Shown in pieces: positions 1 through 6,990 of a DNA stretch of 20,267 nucleotides. The stretch lies in NCBI GenBank assembly GCA_002435705.1, contig DIVA01000046.1:1-20267 (forward strand). Reading direction: 5' to 3'. Numbering within the stretch: the first letter of the stretch is position 1; each line of letters opens with the position of its first letter. The DNA is from Bacteriovoracaceae bacterium UBA6144 (GTDB lineage: Bacteria > Bdellovibrionota > Bacteriovoracia > Bacteriovoracales > Bacteriovoracaceae). A program made the position numbers and the translations under genes. The notes under the pieces were generated by a model. That model saw only the letters and a program-made list of their open reading frames with translations. It had not been told where the DNA came from and searched no databases.

Positions 1-506
1 CCTCTTAAGACAGAAACTTGAGAGACGCCCGATGATCCGCTTTGGGCCACATGGAAGTCTGTTCCACGAACAGCGAAAGTCGCAGAGCGGGTTTTAACTT
101 TCGTTCCGGTGCGAGGACCATCTTTATCAACCATCATACGAATCGCACCGTACATAAGATTAATTCCAGTCGGACCTTCCTTGGCTTTGCCTTTCACTTC
201 CTGCCAGTTAATTTCATACTGAGAAGAAGGGGTCACATAAATCTGATCGCCATTAGCAAATACAATCTTTGCTTTGGATTTTTTATCTGTGTTCACGATC
301 ATATTGTTAAGAATCTTTGTTCCCACCTCAGCAGGCACGATGCGATAAGTCTTTGACTGATAGAGCACGTGGGTCCCCTGTAGTTGAGGATATAGATCAA
401 CCGGAGCATAGAGATCAACCTTACCTTGAAGCTTTGAAACTGTCGCCACGTGAGAGGCATAAACAGAAAAAGAAAAAGCTGAGAATAAAATAAATAATGA
501 TTTCAT
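1..506 (-). CDS. FecR-domain exported protein (C-terminal part beyond the left edge)
   Basis: The reading frame is open from an ATG at 506-504 to the window edge, giving the first 168 residues. A strong Shine-Dalgarno sequence (AAGGAG, complement of 512-517) sits five bases upstream of the ATG. Residues 1-17 form a signal peptide ending in VYA, so the protein is exported. The mature part contains a FecR-type domain at about residues 55-155, with the hallmark AVRGTDFHV near the end. FecR domains occur in periplasmic sensor regions and in many cell-surface proteins of unknown role. There is no N-terminal cytoplasmic or anti-sigma segment, so this is not a classical FecR anti-sigma factor. It is more like the secreted FecR proteins that often carry further C-terminal repeats or LysM domains, but that part is missing here. 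It is transcribed divergently from the gene at 676. Confidence 0.85.
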   Translation of the reverse strand, partial: MKSLFILFSAFSFSVYASHVATVSKLQGKVDLYAPVDLYPQLQGTHVLYQSKTYRIVPAEVGTKILNNMIVNTDKKSKAKIVFANGDQIYVTPSSQYEINWQEVKGKAKEGPTGINLMYGAIRMMVDKDGPRTGTKVKTRSATFAVRGTDFHVAQSGSSGVSQVSVLR

Positions 507-523
507 ATAAACTCCTTGAGATT

Positions 524-529
524 TTTATA
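524..529 (-). promoter_or_regulatory. Possible -10 box for the FecR-domain gene
   Basis: The minus strand reads TATAAA at this position. That would place transcription start about 10 bases before the ATG, just upstream of the Shine-Dalgarno sequence. No convincing -35 box is seen 16-18 bases further upstream, so this is a weak call. Confidence 0.3.
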
Positions 530-675
530 CCATAAGGAATAAAGGGCTGGATTAATTATTTCTTTTTTTTACCAGACATATTGAATCAAGAAAAAACTCT
601 CACCGTTTAAAGATTCAGTTTTTGTCTTTTTCGTTTATGATAATGACTCAAGTTTAATTTTATATCGAGGTTTGC

Positions 676-1371
676 ATGCTAAAAATGTTGATGCTAGGGC
701 TTCTCCTAAGTTCCTATGTGTACGCTCAAGACTATTCATACCCTGAACTCGCCGTCTCTCCCCGCGCATCAGAGAGGTTACGAATTGAAGAGTCAGAAAA
801 TTCAAGCTGGCTCATTCATGCACCCTTGCAAATCTCTGCCCTCACGACCCTTGCCGCAGGACTAAATACTTCGAGCATCAAGAAAGGTCAGAATGATAAG
901 TCTGCCTTCACGGCTGCCACTGCTGTGGGAGCTGGCTGGTTTGGTGTGTCACTCTGGATGCAACTCTACTATAAGCCTTACTACCTCGGGCTCAATAGCA
1001 TTAAGCGCATTCCCAATAAGACTCCTCGCGAACAACTTATCTATGAAAGAATGGCAGAAGAACATATTAACAACGCAGCTTCTCTGGCAAAAAAAATTAA
1101 GTGGCTCTCTTTTGTCACCAATCTCGGAACAAATTTGTGGGTCATGAGTGAGTCTGAATCTGGCTCAACAGGAAAAAATCTAGGAATCATTGGAGCTGTG
1201 GCGGCATTCGGGCCACTTCTATTTCCCTATCGCTGGGAAAGTGTCGCTGATGAGCAAAAAAATTATAAGAAGAAAATTTTTGGGCCCATTACGATGAATA
1301 CGACTCTTCTTGGCATGCCTGGAGAAGTGAACAGTTACGTGCCGGGGATGATGCTCAATACCTCTTTCTAA
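676..1371 (+). CDS. Exported or membrane protein of unknown function
   Basis: The protein has 231 residues. The ATG at 676 has a GAGGT ribosome-binding site at 666-670. Residues 1-17 are a signal peptide ending in VYA before QDYSY. The rest contains several hydrophobic stretches (about 49-65, 77-98, 142-156 and 167-183), separated by a lysine-rich loop and a polar helix at 116-140. It is therefore probably an inner-membrane or membrane-associated protein. It ends in phenylalanine. I do not recognise a family and assign no function. It stands alone: a divergent FecR-domain gene lies upstream, and a strong terminator begins 36 bases after its stop codon. Confidence 0.75.
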   Translation: MLKMLMLGLLLSSYVYAQDYSYPELAVSPRASERLRIEESENSSWLIHAPLQISALTTLAAGLNTSSIKKGQNDKSAFTAATAVGAGWFGVSLWMQLYYKPYYLGLNSIKRIPNKTPREQLIYERMAEEHINNAASLAKKIKWLSFVTNLGTNLWVMSESESGSTGKNLGIIGAVAAFGPLLFPYRWESVADEQKNYKKKIFGPITMNTTLLGMPGEVNSYVPGMMLNTSF

Positions 1372-1407
1372 TATATAACTGACCGACTTATGTGTTGTTA
1401 GTCATAG

Positions 1408-1437
1408 AGTGCCGACCAATGTGTCGGCACTTTTTTT
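1408..1437 (+). terminator. Rho-independent terminator of the gene at 676
   Basis: A perfect nine-base stem AGTGCCGAC (1408-1416) pairs with GTCGGCACT (1423-1431) around a six-base loop, followed by a T run to 1437. It stops transcription from the plus strand 10 bases before the end of the convergent transposase gene. A degenerate copy of the same motif (CCGAC..ATGTGT) lies just upstream at 1383-1395. Confidence 0.85.
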
Positions 1438-1446
1438 GTCCTTCAA

Positions 1447-2319
1447 TCAAGATTTAGTGGCTAAATATAGGCGATTGTAGAAATCAATATAAATATCTAG
1501 ATGCATCTGAAGTCTCTCAGGCTTTTTTGTCGTGCACCACGTTTTACGAATCAATCGATTCACCCCAGCTCGAAGCATCGCGCAGGTGTGATTCAAAATA
1601 AAAATCGGATCATACTTCTTTTTCTTCAGTTCACCTTGCCCGACAATTGCGCCGCGCCCGCCAGGATGGCGCCGATATTCGCGCCCGGGCAGATAACATT
1701 CAACGAATTCCGGATATCGTTGATGCTCATCAGACTGAATAAGTGCTTGGGCTGAAATTGTTGTATGCATCTCTTTGAACATCGCCTTAAGCGTCTTCTT
1801 ATGATCATTCTCTCGCCTACCATACTTCGCTCTCGAACGCTCAGCTAACAAACCAAATGCCGGAATGCGCCCAACTTTAGCACTCAAAATAAATCGGCGA
1901 TTGGCATCCACCGCGATGGAGACTGTTAATGGCTTCATTTTAGTGTGTTCATTTGTGATGAGGTCATCAAACTGCATTGATGTGACTTGATTCTTGAGCT
2001 GTAGCAAGAAATCCTGATGACGTTGTCGTGCTTTTTTTGCCAAATACACCAGCTTACGATCAACCGTTCGTCGATCAATTTTTAAGATGAAAGCCGATCG
2101 CCTAAGTGACACACCCGCAGTTAAAAGACGCAGCAGAGGAAGATTTTCACGGCGTTTGTGTTGTTTGAATTCTAAAGTACCAGTGGCCGCAGAAAAGTGA
2201 GACCCGCAGGATTTACAACGATAGCGCTGAATCCAACGGGATTCACTCCGTCGATAGAAACGACCGTATTTGATCACAGAAGGTTTGCCGCAAAGAGGTT
2301 TACGTGAGCAGATCATCAT
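1447..2319 (-). CDS. Solitary transposase of the IS1/IS1595 type
   Basis: The protein has 290 residues. Residues 4-38 form an N-terminal zinc ribbon (C4, C10, C35, C38) followed by FSAAT, as in IS1 InsA and the IS1595 group. Residues 55-100 look like a helix-turn-helix (LRRSAFIL, RRTVDRKL). The C-terminal half is DDE-like: first Asp at D118, second at D197 (IQSDEHQRYP), then NHTCAMLR and RKTWCTTKK (243-266), which resembles the IS1 InsB C-terminus. By my alignment to InsB the third acidic residue is Asn (N243). DDN triads are known in the IS1595 group, so the enzyme may still be active. I find no terminal inverted repeats or target duplication, and no clear ribosome-binding site before the ATG. 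It is complete and uninterrupted. A relic or domesticated copy is possible. Confidence 0.75.
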   Translation of the reverse strand: MMICSRKPLCGKPSVIKYGRFYRRSESRWIQRYRCKSCGSHFSAATGTLEFKQHKRRENLPLLRLLTAGVSLRRSAFILKIDRRTVDRKLVYLAKKARQRHQDFLLQLKNQVTSMQFDDLITNEHTKMKPLTVSIAVDANRRFILSAKVGRIPAFGLLAERSRAKYGRRENDHKKTLKAMFKEMHTTISAQALIQSDEHQRYPEFVECYLPGREYRRHPGGRGAIVGQGELKKKKYDPIFILNHTCAMLRAGVNRLIRKTWCTTKKPERLQMHLDIYIDFYNRLYLATKS

Positions 2320-2335
2320 GGAACAAGAGACTGCA

Positions 2336-2362
2336 AAAACAAAGCCTCCACGTGGGAGGCTT
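2336..2362 (-). terminator. Hairpin just upstream of the transposase gene
   Basis: An eight-base stem (2342-2349 with 2355-2362, AAGCCTCC/GGAGGCTT) has a five-base loop. On the minus strand it is followed by TGTTTTT. It has terminator form for transcription coming from the lipoprotein gene and ends only about 17 bases before the transposase ATG. It could shield the transposase gene from read-through or lie in its own leader. Confidence 0.65.
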
Positions 2363-2399
2363 AAGTAGAAGAAATGATAACAGGCAAGAGAGCAGCCTT

Positions 2400-2433
2400 G
2401 GAAAAAATTTCTGATTTATTCAGATTTTTTTCC
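2400..2433 (-). terminator. Terminator hairpin behind the lipoprotein gene
   Basis: TCTGA (2410-2414) pairs with TCAGA (2420-2424) around TTTAT. The stem can extend through the flanking A run (2402-2407) and T run (2425-2431) and the outer GG/CC. On the minus strand a T run follows the core stem, 39 bases after the lipoprotein stop codon. The symmetric A/T flanks mean it could work in both directions. Confidence 0.65.
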
Positions 2434-2471
2434 TCTACCGCTACCTATCGACCAACAGAGAAGTCAGGCAG

Positions 2472-3293
2472 TTACTTGGTTTTAACTGATAGTCCCACCG
2501 CGAACTCAATCCCCTGCTTAATCGGCATAGCGAGCCCTTTCTCGCTAGTGGCATAATCATAAGCCTGCTTAAAATTCTCTACTCCTTGGGCCCCATAAGG
2601 TAAAACCCGCTCGATCGTTTTCAGCGCTTCCACAGTGGGAAGATTGGCTTTTTCTGGACGAGTTAAGAAATCAAATCCAGCTCTAAAACTCTCCCTGACA
2701 GGAGCTTTGATTTGAGAGCCAATGCGAGCGATACGCGTCGCAAACTGAGCACATTCCTTGATGGGCAGACCGAGGCTTTTTTGATCCACACAGAAGCGCA
2801 CGAGATAGTTAAAATCATTTGAGAGATCAGCGTAATTCCCAGAAAAATCACTCGAGAGTTGATAAGCGGTCTCAAGCGCCACCATGAGATCAAGATCAAG
2901 CAGGTCCTGGACAAAAGACTCTTTAAACACTTTTTGGAAAGTCTGAGATACCTCGTTGCTGGCGAGCGCCATCTTGAGTGAGTAATCAAAAACCTTTCGA
3001 GAATCCATTTCAGCTTTAACTAATAGCTCAGTGGTTTCGATAAAACGCTTGGAGGCATCAGTACAACCGCCGGCCACCTTAAGTGCAAATTCTCTCGACT
3101 GCACTTCTGTCAAAGCAAATTCTTTTTTATCCCGAAGATATTCAAGCGTTGTGATAAACTCGCGACTAGATTTACAAACTAAATCTGAGGCCGGTGGCTG
3201 AGGTGTTTGCTTAACCACATGATGCTTGCGACGAGAAGAGCAGCCCACTGTGGTGAGAATTAAGCAAGAAATGATAATCAAAGCCCTGATCAC
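2472..3293 (-). CDS. Lipoprotein of unknown function
   Basis: I choose the GTG at 3293-3291 because AAAGGA lies six bases upstream, and the protein then opens directly with a lipoprotein signal (VIRALIII, then TTVGC, Cys18). This gives 273 residues. The longer open frame to 3365 adds 24 residues without a good ribosome-binding site. After the lipidated Cys comes a short basic/proline linker. The rest is a helical, cysteine-poor domain of about 230 residues with repeated short motifs such as AxxFxxR and SLGLPIKECAQFA / KGLAMPIKQGIEFA near 181-194 and 252-265, suggesting internal helical repeats. I recognise no family. It is anchored to a membrane facing the periplasm and is divergent from the AbgT transporter gene. 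Confidence 0.75.
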   Translation of the reverse strand: MIRALIIISCLILTTVGCSSRRKHHVVKQTPQPPASDLVCKSSREFITTLEYLRDKKEFALTEVQSREFALKVAGGCTDASKRFIETTELLVKAEMDSRKVFDYSLKMALASNEVSQTFQKVFKESFVQDLLDLDLMVALETAYQLSSDFSGNYADLSNDFNYLVRFCVDQKSLGLPIKECAQFATRIARIGSQIKAPVRESFRAGFDFLTRPEKANLPTVEALKTIERVLPYGAQGVENFKQAYDYATSEKGLAMPIKQGIEFAVGLSVKTK

Positions 3294-3401
3294 AAAAATT
3301 CCTTTGGAAATAGTTTCATTTATCATAAGGGCCATGCAGGCCAAGGTCAAAATGAAGCAGCACAAGAAAAGAGAAAAGATTAAAGACCAACTAAATCTGT
3401 A

Positions 3402-3431
3402 TTACATTTCCTAAAAAAAAAGGCACAATAT
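3402..3431 (+). promoter_or_regulatory. Possible promoter of the AbgT-family gene
   Basis: TTACAT (3402-3407) and CAATAT (3426-3431) are 18 bases apart, separated by an A-rich spacer. The -10 box lies about 26 bases before the ATG at 3458. Both boxes are imperfect, so this is only a candidate. Confidence 0.35.
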
Positions 3432-3457
3432 TTACAAAATCTTCAGTGGAGCATCAT

Positions 3458-4966
3458 ATGAATAAGAGTATTCTTTCGAAATTCCTCGACTTTGTGGAGA
3501 GAGCGGGCAATAAGCTGCCAGATCCGCTTTCGCTTTTTTTTATTTTATCCGCACTGGTTCTGGTAGCGTCCTGGGTTCTCTCAAGCATGGGGCTTCAAGT
3601 CACTCATCCCTCGGACGGATCAGTGATTGCAGTTCAAAATCTACTCAATGCTTCAGGTCTTCAAAGAATTCTCGGCGAGATGGTAAAAAATTTCTCAGGC
3701 TTTCCACCCTTCGCCGTCGTGCTCGTGAGTATGCTGGGGATTGGTGTGGCCGATAAATCAGGCTTGATTTCAGCTTCACTTAAAAAACTCGTCACTATTG
3801 TGCCCTCAAGTCTGCTTCCAGCGACTTTAGTCTTTGGGGGCATCATGAGTAACATCGCTTCCGATGCTGGATACATCGTCCTCACACCTTTGGGTGCAGT
3901 TCTTTTTGCAGCCTTTGGCCGCCACCCCATCGCAGGCCTGACTGCCGCTTTCGCAGGTGTTTCGGGTGGATTCTCTGCCAATTTATTTTTATCCTCACTC
4001 GATCCTCTTTTAAGTGGTCTTTCGACCAAAGCAGCTCAGTTGATGGATCCGAGTTACAATGTGCTTCCCACTGCCAACTACTACTTCATGATGGCATCCA
4101 CACTGATCATTACCGTCATCGGAACATTCATCACCACCAAGATCGTTGAGCCCCGTTTAGGGGCCTGGAAAGGAGATCAAGGTTCTGACAAATCGATGAC
4201 TGACATCTCGAGTGGAGAGAAAAAAGGCCTAGTCTTCGCTGCTCTCTATGCATTTCTCTTTTTTATTATTCTTTTATGGCTGACACTTCCAAGTAACGCC
4301 GTTCTGAGAGATGCCAACGACGATCTCAAACCATTTTATGACAGTATCGTCCCTCTCATCATGGTCTTTTTTATGGGAGCAGGCATCGTCTTTGGTCTTA
4401 CAAGTGGAAGTATCAAGTCCGATAAAGACGTCAACAAAATGCTCTCCGAGAGCATGGGAGGCTTAGGCAGTTATATCGTGCTGGCCTTTATTGCTGCCCA
4501 GTTTGTAGCGTATTTCGCTTGGTCGAACATTGGCATCGTCGTGGCCATCAACGGAGCAGGCTTTCTCAAAGAAATTGGACTCACAGGACTTCCTCTGATT
4601 TTAAGTTTTATTGTGGTCACAGCATTCCTCAATATTTTTATGGGTTCTGCCTCTGCCAAATGGGCCATCATGGCACCAGTTTTTGTTCCTATGTTCATGA
4701 TGCTAGGCTATTCACCAGAGGTCGTGCAAAACAGCTATCGAATTGGAGATTCGGTCACAAATATTATCTCCCCTCTGCTGCCCTATTTTCCCATTATCGT
4801 GGCGTTTGGAAGAAAGTATAAACCTGACTTAGGAGTAGGCACACTCGTTTCATTAATGCTTCCCTATTCCCTTGCGTTTTTTCTGGCGTGGACACTGCTC
4901 TTTGTCGCTTGGTTCTTACTCGGATGGCCGATTGGACCAGATGCTCCTCTGTATTACCTGAAATAA
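3458..4966 (+). CDS. AbgT-family transporter
   Basis: A 502-residue inner-membrane protein of the AbgT family (p-aminobenzoyl-glutamate transporter AbgT and the MtrF/YdaH antimetabolite exporters). I place the start at the ATG at 3458, with GTGGAG six bases upstream; an in-frame GTG at 3446 is that ribosome-binding site itself. Family marks seen are KLPDPLSLFF at the N-terminus, SNIASDAGYIVLTPLG (131-146), the segment GGFSANLFLSSLDPLL (170-185), GSASAKW (396-402) and GDSVTNIISPLLPYFP (430-445). These correspond to the re-entrant and unwound transport regions of the family. Length and about a dozen hydrophobic segments are normal. It could import p-aminobenzoyl-glutamate for folate synthesis or export sulfonamide-like compounds, and sequence alone does not decide. 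The gene has no partner and ends one base from the convergent radical SAM gene. Confidence 0.93.
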   Translation: MNKSILSKFLDFVERAGNKLPDPLSLFFILSALVLVASWVLSSMGLQVTHPSDGSVIAVQNLLNASGLQRILGEMVKNFSGFPPFAVVLVSMLGIGVADKSGLISASLKKLVTIVPSSLLPATLVFGGIMSNIASDAGYIVLTPLGAVLFAAFGRHPIAGLTAAFAGVSGGFSANLFLSSLDPLLSGLSTKAAQLMDPSYNVLPTANYYFMMASTLIITVIGTFITTKIVEPRLGAWKGDQGSDKSMTDISSGEKKGLVFAALYAFLFFIILLWLTLPSNAVLRDANDDLKPFYDSIVPLIMVFFMGAGIVFGLTSGSIKSDKDVNKMLSESMGGLGSYIVLAFIAAQFVAYFAWSNIGIVVAINGAGFLKEIGLTGLPLILSFIVVTAFLNIFMGSASAKWAIMAPVFVPMFMMLGYSPEVVQNSYRIGDSVTNIISPLLPYFPIIVAFGRKYKPDLGVGTLVSLMLPYSLAFFLAWTLLFVAWFLLGWPIGPDAPLYYLK

Positions 4967-4967
4967 A

Positions 4968-5960
4968 TTATTCCATACAAAAATAGAGCTGGTCTCGTCG
5001 TAGGCCAGCTCTCAACCCCAGCTCATACACAGTATTCAGAACGTGCTTACGATAAGGGGCGGGGTATTTGATCTTATTATCCTGCGCCTTTAAGAAATTC
5101 TGAGCATGAAGAATTGAATCAGGATAATTTCGTTTCACTTCACTCATGACTTCTTCCGTAAAACGCACAACCCCAATAGAGACATAGGCCAGATTTTGTA
5201 GCAGATTCCGTGCGGCCAGCTGGGTGAAGAGGTCAAGGTAGTGGGATTCAAAATCATCCACAGCAATAATAGGATCTAAGTGAATTGCAAGTTTAAATCC
5301 AAGACTTGAAAGCTCCGCCATCGCCTTAAGTCGAGCAGACAGAGAAGGAGTCTTGCGGTCAACTCTGCGTGCCATGTATTCAGGTGATAGAGAAAAACTC
5401 ACAATCACATTCTGCAAGGGTTCAAGCGCTTTGAGAGCTTTAATGTTTACTGATTTCGTCCTGAGTTCTAAATAGGCTTGGGGGTGAGATTTAAAAAAAT
5501 TAAAATACACTGAAAGCTCGCCTGTCAGATGACTTAAGGCGAGAGAGTCTGAAAACTCCCCTGCATGAAACCAAGCATTCGGCTCTTCTTTGAGGATCAT
5601 CTCCATCTCACTGATGATCTCTTGATGATTGAGAAAAACCACCAAGTCAGGCGTAGAAAAATACCCTTGCAAATAGCAGTACTCACATTCATAAATACAA
5701 TTATAGGCGTGAATAAAGTAGTAATGTTTCTCACTTCCATGCCCGTAGGCATCAGGGGCGAGTTTTATTAACTGGCCTTTTTTTTGGGCTAAAAACAAAC
5801 TAAGATTTTCTCGTTTGAGAAGATAAGGCTTTTTGAATTTTCCCCACACCTCATCATAATGATCGATGACATTCACCGGAAGAGAGGGAAACTGCTTCAG
5901 GATATGATGAACCTGCGGATGATCCACCAGTGCTCTCTCGAGAAAAATCTGGCTAAACAT
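4968..5960 (-). CDS. Radical SAM protein of the spore photoproduct lyase family, lacking the H-donor Cys
   Basis: The protein has 330 residues. The start used is the ATG at 5960-5958 with an AGGGTG-like ribosome-binding site; a GTG lies one codon earlier. The radical SAM signature CX3CX2C is present (C88, C92, C95 in NCIYECEYCYLQG). Similarity to Bacillus SplB continues through the HLT motif (around 144-146), the VSFSLS strand, the FKLAIHLDPI strand and VVRFTEEV. In SplB the hydrogen-donor Cys141 sits in an ASCTSD motif; here the matching stretch reads AGEFSD, so Glu135 occupies that position. It should bind a 4Fe-4S cluster and SAM, but probably does not repair spore photoproduct by the classical mechanism, and the window gives no sign of sporulation. 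It overlaps the upstream nucleosidase gene by eight bases, so the two are translationally coupled. Confidence 0.88.
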   Translation of the reverse strand: MFSQIFLERALVDHPQVHHILKQFPSLPVNVIDHYDEVWGKFKKPYLLKRENLSLFLAQKKGQLIKLAPDAYGHGSEKHYYFIHAYNCIYECEYCYLQGYFSTPDLVVFLNHQEIISEMEMILKEEPNAWFHAGEFSDSLALSHLTGELSVYFNFFKSHPQAYLELRTKSVNIKALKALEPLQNVIVSFSLSPEYMARRVDRKTPSLSARLKAMAELSSLGFKLAIHLDPIIAVDDFESHYLDLFTQLAARNLLQNLAYVSIGVVRFTEEVMSEVKRNYPDSILHAQNFLKAQDNKIKYPAPYRKHVLNTVYELGLRAGLRRDQLYFCME

Positions 5961-6942
5961 CACTCACCCTGTACTGATCAAAAAAATCTTTCCAATCAAA
6001 TGATGAAATTCTCGCAAGCCTCATTTCCAGCTCTTCTTTTGAGTGGAAAGTAAAACTCAGTTTGAGCTCAGGATTTTGGAAATGACTTATGGAGGAGATA
6101 CTGACCGGTTGCAAGGCCTGAAAGCGTTGCTGGTTTTTTAATTCAAACTCACTACCCCAAGGATCGAGACCTTGCTTTAGTTTTTCTAACAATTTTTTTG
6201 TTCGCTCCTTAGGGGATATCTTCTCCAGTCTCAAGTGCTCGATCTCCATTTTTTGCAAGATCTCCAGTTCTGAAATCTCCCATTTGATGGATAACTTTTG
6301 AATATAATTTTTCAAAAGATGCTCTTGAGAAAAAGTAAAATAAAACCCAGCTAAATTAAATAGCGAGGGCGCTGTTTTTTCACTTAAAGACTGATAGGTC
6401 TCTAAGAGTGCTAGACTGGCCTTGAGAGCAAGATCCTTCACGACCTCACAAGCCGTCAGTTCTCCTGCATTATCAGAAATGTATTTAAAACTGCGCACAC
6501 TTTTATTTAACTGTTTGGCCGCAAAACAAATTCCCCACAACTCTCTATCCACCACGGTCCCCATCGCTAGCAGAGGAACTCGACCAGACTCACTCAGGAT
6601 ACGTTTGCCCGAGGTCACACAGTCGAGCACGCCAGAGAGAGTGAAACTTTTAAACACTGGAGCCTCATCAAACGCATAAGAGGTGCGGATCTCATAGATG
6701 TGATGGAGTTCAACCTCAGCAGTTAGTCCACCGGCCACTCCCAGATTGATCACTTCTGTTATTGCAGGATAAGCCCCTAAGATTGAGGCCACGGAAGCAA
6801 TCGCTTCATGGATCCCTTCACCCGTAATGAGCAGCCAGCCAAACTCTGACTGATACAACCCCTCAGTGGAGGTGGACTTAAAAGGATAAGCCTCAAAAAA
6901 AGCCTGGGCTTCAGGTCGATGGGCAAAAGTTAAAAGCTGCAT
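5953..6942 (-). CDS. Nucleoside phosphorylase/nucleosidase-like protein with extra C-terminal domain
   Basis: The protein has 329 residues from the ATG at 6942. An upstream in-frame ATG at 7005 would overlap the divergent gene and lacks support. Residues 1-185 match the purine nucleosidase fold (MTAN, futalosine hydrolase): LLITGEGIHEA (37-47), NLGVAGGL (66-73), TVVDRELWG (129-137) and FKYISDNAG (152-160). The ribose-binding Glu (E134, as Glu174 of E. coli MTAN) and the catalytic Asp (D157, as Asp197) are kept, while the intervening Met is Arg. The reaction would be cleavage of the N-glycosidic bond of a purine nucleoside, substrate unknown. Residues 195-329 form a mostly helical, charged extension not found in MTAN; I cannot name it. 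No Shine-Dalgarno is seen, and a promoter spaced for a leaderless message lies just upstream. It is cotranscribed with the SPL-like gene. Confidence 0.78.
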   Translation of the reverse strand: MQLLTFAHRPEAQAFFEAYPFKSTSTEGLYQSEFGWLLITGEGIHEAIASVASILGAYPAITEVINLGVAGGLTAEVELHHIYEIRTSYAFDEAPVFKSFTLSGVLDCVTSGKRILSESGRVPLLAMGTVVDRELWGICFAAKQLNKSVRSFKYISDNAGELTACEVVKDLALKASLALLETYQSLSEKTAPSLFNLAGFYFTFSQEHLLKNYIQKLSIKWEISELEILQKMEIEHLRLEKISPKERTKKLLEKLKQGLDPWGSEFELKNQQRFQALQPVSISSISHFQNPELKLSFTFHSKEELEMRLARISSFDWKDFFDQYRVSDV

Positions 6943-6948
6943 GGAAGA

Positions 6949-6977
6949 AATCTGCTTGAGCTCTTGATTAATGTCAA
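6949..6977 (-). promoter_or_regulatory. Promoter of the nucleosidase / SPL-like operon
   Basis: On the minus strand a perfect -35 box TTGACA (6977-6972) is followed after 17 bases by CAGATT (6954-6949, three of six matches to TATAAT). Six bases separate the -10 box from the ATG at 6942, so transcription would begin at or next to the start codon. The good -35 and exact spacing support the call; the -10 is weak. Confidence 0.5.
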
Positions 6978-6990
6978 ATAAACCTATCAC

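Noticed and set aside
42..356. Open frame of 104 codons on the plus strand
   Set aside because: It lies antisense within the FecR-domain gene, which has a signal peptide, a ribosome-binding site and the AVRGTDFHV motif. The plus-strand product has no recognisable features.
1381..1431. The CCGAC-containing repeats as a terminal inverted repeat of the transposase element
   Set aside because: No matching sequence is found on the other side of the gene (2320-2470), and the hairpin is fully explained as a terminator of the 676 gene.
3294..3365. Longer N-terminus of the lipoprotein gene
   Set aside because: The GTG at 3293 has a good ribosome-binding site and starts right at a lipoprotein signal. 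The 24 extra residues would add a second hydrophobic stretch and lack a site.
3661..4029. Open frame of 122 codons on the minus strand
   Set aside because: It is antisense to conserved segments of the AbgT-family gene, has no ribosome-binding site and gives a low-complexity basic product.
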